From Cryptomeria japonica (Eukaryota > Streptophyta > Pinopsida > Cupressales > Cupressaceae), in contig NC_081405.1 in the NCBI RefSeq assembly GCF_030272615.1, positions 473,418,008 through 473,482,007 on the forward strand: DNA of 64,000 nucleotides. The letters are read 5' to 3'. The stretch's first letter is position 1, and each line of letters begins with the position of its first letter. Positions 58,021 to 64,000 of the stretch are shown here, in pieces. The notes under the pieces were generated by a model that was not told where the DNA came from, ran no database searches, and worked only from the letters and a program-made list of their open reading frames with translations. The translations under genes and the position numbers were made by a program.

Positions 58021-58168
58021 TGGTGGTCCACGCGCTGCAGGCCTTCGATACCTCCGAACGCGCTCGAAATGGTGTCTATGATAAAGAATAGGCATTTTCT
58101 CATCAGACCAAATTCTCTTTCTTCAAAGTCAACAAAGCACAAATGAATCTAAATCAAGCCCTTTTCCC

Positions 58169-58177
58169 CTTTTATAA
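58169..58177 (-). promoter_or_regulatory. TATA box of the antisense PMD gene
   Basis: TTATAAAAGGGG on the minus strand lies about 75 bp upstream of the exon 1 ATG at 58,095, with CTAACCCTAATT (a telo-box-like word) about 20 bp further upstream. This suggests the antisense gene has its own promoter rather than relying on LTR C. Confidence 0.55.
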
Positions 58178-58539
58178 GAGGAAAATGAAATTAGGGTTAG
58201 CCGAATGGACCTGTAATATGGTCGCGGTCTCCCCTATACCATAACATTTGTAACTTATCAGGAGATGAATCAATTTGCACACATTTTACATGCACGAAAT
58301 CATACACATCATACGCAACTCATCCAATTAAATCAAAAATTTTCAAAATAATGATTCATCTCCCGAGGGGGCATCACCATCAAATATCGAATCTGGGGCA
58401 TCACCATCAAATCGAATCTGGGGCACGACTGGCAAATCAAAAGAGCGACACAAAAATTGCATTTGATCATAAATCACAAAAACACATCATTTTCTTTGAA
58501 ATAACATGTGCACACACGTCACTTCAAAGAGGGGCAAAA
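58178..58539 (+). other. Pre-3' LTR region with short duplication and polypurine tract
   Basis: A 28-30-bp segment ('ggggcatcaccatcaaat..cgaatct') is duplicated at about 58,367-58,423. The polypurine tract AAAGAGGGGCAAAA (58,526-58,539) abuts LTR C. The last 130 bp match the stub at 41,330-41,463. Confidence 0.75.
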
Positions 58540-60007
58540 TGTAGACGTCTAAAAATGACCATATTCTTAAATGAATATTTTATGTTCATTTCTCTATTTG
58601 ATTAAATCCAATTTAATTAAATTATCCACATTCTTCTATTTTATTAAGTAAATTACTCAATTTATTTAAATAAAATTCACTATACCCATTTAATGAATAA
58701 ATCATTTTATTCAATTAAATCTCCCCTATCCACTTTTAATTAAATTCAAATTTAATTAAATAGTTATCCTAAAATTGAATAAATCTAATTTATTCAATTT
58801 CCCCAAATTGCAACTAAATTGAATGAAATTCTTTATTTCAATTAAATCCTACATCTCCCACTTGCCTTCCTAAACCCCTTTCTAATCCCTTCTAGAATCT
58901 TCTAATCACTTCTAATTAACCTAATCCCTCCTCTAAACTTTGTCACATCCCTAAGCAAAGGGAAGTCACTTCTCAAACCCTCAAAGTCTTTGATAACCAT
59001 TAAAGGCTTTCAACCTTCAACCACTAAATGGCTCAAAGTCTTTGATAACCATTAAAGGCTTCCAACTTTCAACCACTTAATCCCCCAAAGTCTCCAATAA
59101 CCATTAATGGTTAACTCAAACCCTCCTACATGGTTAAAACATTTGTTTTGACTCAACCTTCATCCAACCCAAGGGTCTCATCAGGCCATTAATGCTTTGA
59201 CCATGATTATCTCTTAATCATTTGCACAAAGGTTTATCCTTGGATTAACTCTTAATTCAGTGGGTAATCTTAATTTAGACTTGACCCTTAGCCTCTAGAT
59301 AACCATGAGGTCTTCTTAGGCATTCAATGTCTCCAACCCCTTTTCTCAATCCAACCCTATGTTGACACTTGTCACCATTTCATTGGTGCAAATTGTGCAC
59401 ATGGATCCCCAACTTTCAAATTCAACCCTTGATTAAACCATTCAATCCTGACCATCCATTGCCCTATTCTTGCTATAAATAGAGCTCTGATTCCTCCAAA
59501 ACAATCATCCTTCAAATTTGTAGCATCACACTTATGCTCAAATACATTCAATCTTTCATATCATTTTTATGCTCATCATTTAGCCTCTTTAGAATAGAAA
59601 TTAATCTAAATATGCATGCTTAGAATAATTTCTTTATCATTTTAGCTCAATCATAGACTAAATATATCATGTTAGGATAGTACTCATACTAACCTTGTCA
59701 TCTTATCATCTAGTTTATTGCATTTCTAAGATCATACATAGCTTATAACACATTTCATTCTAAAAATCTATCAGAGCATTCCTCGTTCTTGCATTTGCCA
59801 TCCCTAAACCATTTTGCTCAGTGATCTGAGAGCAAAAACATTGGTTTGAGGGACATTGTGAGATAGAGAACCATGGTACCCACCTTGGGAAGCTGAGTAA
59901 TACGTTATTACTCCATAGCTTGCATCAAGAAGTCCTGTGTGTGTGTGTGGACAAGTCATTTAACAATATTTTCACATATTAAGTTTTATCAGCCCACTTT
60001 TCCCGCA
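58540..60007 (+). repeat. LTR C (3' LTR) of the Tat-type element
   Basis: Begins TGTAGACGTCTAAAAATG, ends TTTTCCCGCA. Collinear with LTRs A and B. TATAAATAG at 59,474-59,482. Confidence 0.92.
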
Positions 60008-60030
60008 TATATATAGATATATATTATACT

Positions 60031-60094
60031 GTTGGTCTGTGTACCTAGCAGTTGGGGTTTTAGTTTTATTTGTTTTTGAAATGTTATTAAAACT

Positions 60095-60143
<49 letters not shown>

Positions 60144-60178
60144 GTCTGTGTACCCAACAACTGGGGTTTTAGTTTAAT
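60031..60178. repeat. About 110-bp repeat units of the solo LTR, units 2 and 3
   Basis: 'gttggtctgtgtacc' starts at 60,031 and 60,140. Unit 2 is complete with its TA run (60,099-60,139); unit 3 stops after 'ggggttttagttt'. Unit 1 lies left of the Tat-type element at 39,738. Confidence 0.8.
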
Positions 60179-61369
60179 TAATTATTAATTATTAATAATA
60201 TATATTTATTAATGAAGATTAATATATATATATATATATTAATTAATAATTAATTCAAAATTCGAGCATTATTAAATTATTATTAATATATATTTTATTA
60301 ATGAAGATTAATATATATATATATAATAATTAATATTTGATTGGATTGTTATGTATTATTAATTATTAATTATGTATATTTTATTAATCATGGGTTAATA
60401 AATATATATTAATTAATATTTAATTTTGGTATCAGTATTAATGGGAAAGTATCTTTTTGGGAAAAAGATAGAATATTATTTTGATCAGAAAATTGTTGAG
60501 GTAAAATATATTTATTAATTGATAATTTTAAAATAATATTTTATCCAAGAACATATTATAGAGAAATTGAAAAGTAAAAATAAAATGAATGAGATATTTA
60601 TCATTGGATATTTTGAAAATGTGGCTCATTTAGAAAACTTGATCGACATTTAAATGTTTAAATCAACATGAGAAAAGATTGTATTTTCCGGTTAATTCTT
60701 GTGCAAGGTTTAATTTTTGCTTTCGCTTTTGTTTAAAGTAATGGCAAGTTCCTTGATACGTTTGTTTGGACCCTGTCGTCTGGTTGTTTTATGTTTGGCC
60801 ATAATTGGTCAAGTCCCCAGGTTAGAGTACCGCTAGACAAGAGCCCTTTGTAGTTCTTTTAATATGCTCAGATGGATCCATTTCTATATAGGGATCTTTT
60901 AGGATTTATTGACCGAAGTGGTCATTTGTATATTTTTGTGCTCGTCTAAAAGGGCAAGAATGTAAATGACGTGAACCCTATGTAACTATAACTTAGATAA
61001 TTACCAGAGGGGTCTTGCAGTTGAGCAGACCCGGAGATGTAGCCCTCTAGGGGTGAACTTCGAGATCATTTCTGTGTTATGTGATGTTTTTGTCTCTCAT
61101 GTTTCATGGATAGTGCTAGCATGTATGGATAATAATTGGATAGAATATATAAGTGGGTTAGATGAGAATTATCATAATGCATGTATGTAGTCATATTTTA
61201 AATGCAATAAATGGATCATGAAGGAATGTAATCAATTTTAGTTAATGATGATACAATTAAGTATGCATGAAAGAACTCATTAGTTATGATGAAATTATAG
61301 TACATTTTGGAACAAGATGCATGGCATGTGTTAATGTAAACTTGAACGCAACAAATGGTTTAAAAGTTA
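60179..61369. other. AT-rich interior of the solo LTR
   Basis: No gene. 'ttaatgaagattaatatatatatat' occurs at about 60,208 and 60,299, a tandem repeat of about 90 bp. The segment 60,760-61,090 is less AT-rich and resembles the R/U5 part of a long LTR, but no TATA box could be assigned. Confidence 0.45.
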
Positions 61370-61826
61370 TTGGATGAACTCGTCATATCACCTAAATTGT
61401 AATTCTAATGGATGAACTTCATGTTGTTATCTACATTTTAATCTTAATAAATGAACTTCATCATAATAGCTATAATTGAACTAAAGTGGGTGAACTCATT
61501 TAGTTATTTATATTTTAATCTTAATAAATAATCTTCATCATATTTAACTTATTTTAACCATAATGGGTGAACTCATTTAGCTATCTATATTTTAACCCTA
61601 ATGGATGAACTTCATTATGTTATTTATATTTTATCCTTAATAAATGATCTTCATCTTATTAACTATATTTTAACTATAATGGATCAACTCATTTGGTTAT
61701 TTACATTTTAACCTTAATAAATGAACTTCATCTTATTATCTATATTTTAACTAAATTGGATGAACTCATCAAGATAACTATATTTTAACCTTAATGGATG
61801 AATTCATATGTTATCTATACTTTAAC
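61370..61826. repeat. 38-39-bp minisatellite, about 12 units
   Basis: Units of the type 'ttaataaatgaacttcatc...ttatctatattttaac' follow each other with alternate 'aatgaacttcat' and 'ggatgaactcat' versions, so the higher-order unit is about 77 bp. They lie in the right part of the solo LTR. Confidence 0.75.
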
Positions 61827-62177
61827 TTCAAAGGGGTAGATATCCTCATGTTAGCCTCATCTTCAACCATAATAGATGAATGCTTCCTAATTTCTATAAT
61901 GTTGATTCACTGAACAAATTATACCCATGTTTCAAGTAATAACATGTAATTAAGATATCCTGCTTAATTGGATCAAATGGCGCGAGTTGAGTTAGGTGTT
62001 AGGTTACGTAATCACGTTGGGAAACTCCTTAGGTTCATTTAGTCTTCCGTTGTGTTATCTAAGTGTTAGATAACTCCAATGTATCTTAATGTTGTGTCTT
62101 ATTATAAAAATATATATTTACACTCCATTGGAGTGTTTTAACTTTATCCCTTCGAGGTTTCCTGGCAGGGCATTACA
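61827..62177. other. Right end of the solo LTR
   Basis: No gene. It ends GGCAGGGCATTACA followed by the target-site duplication ATGGA. Confidence 0.6.
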
Positions 62178-63430
62178 ATGGAGGAGAGTTGTGCAAAGGA
62201 AGTTAGTGAAGCAAAGCAGTGTAGGGACCGAATACGAGGTGAATCTTTTGGTTGTAGCTATCGGGCTCCAAAATGTTATGCCCCTGCATGATACAATAGT
62301 ACATTGCAACCATCCGGACAGAATCTCATAAGCCTAGTACTCAGGACCCACCATTGACATGGATGATGTTGTCATTTTTGTTTTGATGGAAAATATTCCA
62401 CATGGGCACCACTTCGTCAGCCCTTCTCACAGTTACATGCATGCAACTAAAATTTAAACCTCACTGCTCTCACGGTTATGGGTACTGCATCATGTATGCT
62501 GAAAAATTATATTTAAAAAAATATAATGTCCAATTGGTAGAAAGAATCAATAACACAGTCATTTGAAATTTTTGGATTATTTTTGTATGCATGTTGCATG
62601 CACAACGGGAACGTTGTGTCATAAGGGATTTGAAGATCTCGATCGTTCAGGTTGAATTTCCCTAATTGAATCAGGAAGCCATTGAATCACAGAGCGAGGG
62701 ACCTATGTATCCAGGAGGTATTTGCAAAGGAGAGGACAAAGTTGGCCACAACAATAAGGTGAGTTGTATGCGATTATTGTTATCACCTGCTAACCCGCTT
62801 GTTTTTCATGTGAAGGGAGGAGGTATTGTAGCATAGGTCTAGGTAGGAGGTGTTGAGATTAACGATTTGGGTTTGGTGACAGTGGTAAGCTCAAACCCTA
62901 ACATATAACATGAGTATTACTCAAGTTGTACGAAAATAGTTCAAACCATAACACAACACGTCATTTTTTTTTATCATTTACCTTATTGCGTTCATAGTGA
63001 ATTTCATGTTTTGCGAAAGTAGTTGAAAACCTAATGGATAACATGACATTCTTTTGTTTTCTAGCATTTACTTTGTTCACTGTGAATTTTGTTTGTAATT
63101 TGCAGCATTGAAGTGGAGGTGTGAGGAAGCCAAGAGTACATGTTTGTCTGATGTCTGGGTGAAGAAGAGTATAAAGGTGTGTATGTTTGCCTAATCACAT
63201 GTGTCAGTTTTCCACAGTGAGTGGATCTGTGAAAGATGAAATGCCATTTTTTTCATTTTATGTATGTTAAAATTGATTTTTTAAAAGTGTCTGTTGTTTC
63301 CTTGTGCCAACCAAACATAATGATGTTGTTTTATTTGTCAAAAGGTTGGATGATAGGGCCTAACATGTTGTTTTATTTGTTATATTGGCTTTGTATAACT
63401 TTGAAATTGTTGCAATGCCTCATTTTTGTA
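62178..63430 (+). other. Unassigned flank with possible exon-like pieces
   Basis: An open stretch of about 28 codons ends at a good donor (AAG/GTGAGT at 62,758/62,759). Another open stretch lies between TTTGCAG (63,105) and AAG/GTGTGT (63,176). They do not join in one frame directly, and no domain is recognisable. They may be chance or parts of an old gene copy. Confidence 0.2.
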
Positions 63431-64000
63431 AGTGTTATGTTCCTCTAGCCAGCCAACTATGCATATGCCTGTGTATATGTGTGTTTGTGTCTATCATTCT
63501 CTCTCTATATATCATGCACACACACATAAACATACATATATACACAAATTAAATATTCCTCTTCAATCCTTGTGCTGGTTACGAAATTTATGTTCTTTAA
63601 TTTTTGCTACTTAAGAAACAAAATGCCACAAAAAAATTGTGTTGATGCATATGTTTGTGTGTATATGTGTTGCGTCTGACATTCTTTCTCTTTATATATC
63701 ATGCACTCACACACACATAAACATGCATATACACACATAAATATCAAAATTTCTGACCTCCTCCTCACCTATGCAACAAAATCCTCATCGGTACAGACAA
63801 GTAACTCTCATATTAACTGCCTACTTAGTAAACCCTAAAGCTTGACATGAAAAATGAATTAGTCTACCTAGTAACCTTGGTGAAATGTGTCATGTTTTTT
63901 AGTGTTCTATTTCTATATTCATATAATTATTCATATGTATGTGTGTTTATTTGTGTGATTGTATGTCTCTCGGTCTCTGTCTATATATATCATGCACACA
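63431..64000. repeat. Repeated 'ctctctatatatcatgcacaca' microsatellite-like segments
   Basis: The motif 'tctct..tatatatcatgcacacacac' preceded by 'gtgtgttt' words occurs near 63,500, 63,685 and 63,975 (the last cut by the window end). They form a loose tandem array with steps of about 190 and 285 bp. Confidence 0.6.

Larger units (their letters stand above)
55049..58095 (-). pseudogene. Antisense plant-mobile-domain gene carried by the Tat-type element
   Basis: Two exons. Exon 1 (58,095-58,021) encodes 25 residues from an ATG and ends at a GTAAGT donor. Exon 2 starts at 56,977 after a CAG acceptor and joins in frame. It carries the plant mobile domain (PMD, aminotransferase-like): RERFPRPWTLIPRLSQ, LTALAERWHSDMTTFHF, GEMTVTPEDCYRILHIPV, then LQVWCWEHIPAARPLADRDR and ERFVVTRVLRQFERQQGIPQ. 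An acidic stretch, an Arg/Gly-rich stretch and a Pro-rich end follow, to a TGA at 55,049. In-frame stops (about 56,690, 56,500, 56,440, 56,015, 55,935 and more) are TAG or TGA. PMD proteins such as MAIN and MAIL1 act in silencing and genome stability; related PMDs are known inside plant transposons. About 667 residues if intact. Confidence 0.82.
39831..60007 (+). mobile_element. Giant Ty3/gypsy element, Tat lineage, with three LTRs and an antisense gene
   Basis: LTR A (39,831-41,297), a 166-bp stub, LTR B (41,464-42,931), a 15.6-kb internal region, LTR C (58,540-60,007). TATAT on both outer sides is the probable target-site duplication, though it lies in TA-rich DNA. The B-to-C unit is a complete 18.5-kb element: primer-binding site, long leader with 21-bp repeat arrays, gag, protease, G-patch, reverse transcriptase, RNase H, second RNase H and integrase on plus, then a plant-mobile-domain gene on minus, then a polypurine tract. 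The second RNase H and the lack of a chromodomain place it in the Tat group. LTRs are nearly identical by eye, so it is recent despite its many stops. Confidence 0.9.
37921..62177 (+). mobile_element. Large (about 4 kb) solo LTR, split by the Tat-type element
   Basis: The left part (37,921-39,830) begins TGTAGTGCCC and the right part (60,008-62,177) ends GGGCATTACA; the two ends are near-perfect inverted repeats. ATGGA flanks both (37,916-37,920 and 62,178-62,182). Removing the nested element leaves about 4.08 kb with no coding frame and no second copy of the ends inside. The simplest reading is one very long LTR left after LTR-LTR recombination. A non-coding LTR-type element is an alternative. 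Orientation is inferred from the TG...CA order. Confidence 0.75.

Overview
The window is plant nuclear DNA from a repeat-dense, gene-poor region. No rRNA, tRNA or intact host gene was recognised. Nearly everything that can be identified is an LTR retrotransposon, a fragment of one, or a tandem or simple repeat. The element types (Ty1/copia, and a Ty3/gypsy element with a second RNase H as in the plant Tat lineage), 15-20 kb elements, multi-kb LTRs and stacked nesting suggest a large-genome plant. A gymnosperm is plausible, but the species cannot be fixed from the sequence.

Layout. 1-6.4 kb (minus strand): a decayed gene of about 1,100 codons with its own TATA box, a zinc-knuckle (gag-like) remnant, a diverged copia-type LTR fragment and a second decayed unknown gene. 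6.7-8.3 kb: a 49-bp palindromic tandem repeat split by a 1.2-kb GA-rich tract. 11.2-12.5 kb: a copia-type solo LTR. 14,080-21,714 (+): an old gypsy-type element that carries gag and a protease-like domain but no polymerase, with target-site duplication (TSD) CTAAC. 21,879-37,612 (minus): a Ty1/copia element inserted into a (CATACA)n microsatellite (TSD ACACA). Its 5' LTR is split by a younger gag-only element at 29,641-37,551 (minus, TSD CCAAC). 37,921-62,177: a 4-kb solo LTR (TSD ATGGA). It is split by a very large Tat-lineage element at 39,831-60,007, which has three LTRs because a deleted copy sits in tandem with the full one.

The Tat-type element is the most interesting object. It carries gag, protease, a G-patch domain, reverse transcriptase, RNase H, a second RNase H and integrase on the plus strand. 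Downstream, on the opposite strand, is a two-exon gene with a plant mobile domain (the MAIN/MAIL1 family) and its own TATA box. The leader upstream of gag, and the intron of the antisense gene, hold arrays of the motif TAGCGCAT repeated on a strict 21-bp phase. In both places the motif points the way of the gene it accompanies.

Most coding regions remain in one continuous frame and are broken mainly by TGA and TAG codons where Arg, Gln or Trp would be expected. This pattern fits decay by deamination of methylated cytosine in silenced elements rather than random indel decay.
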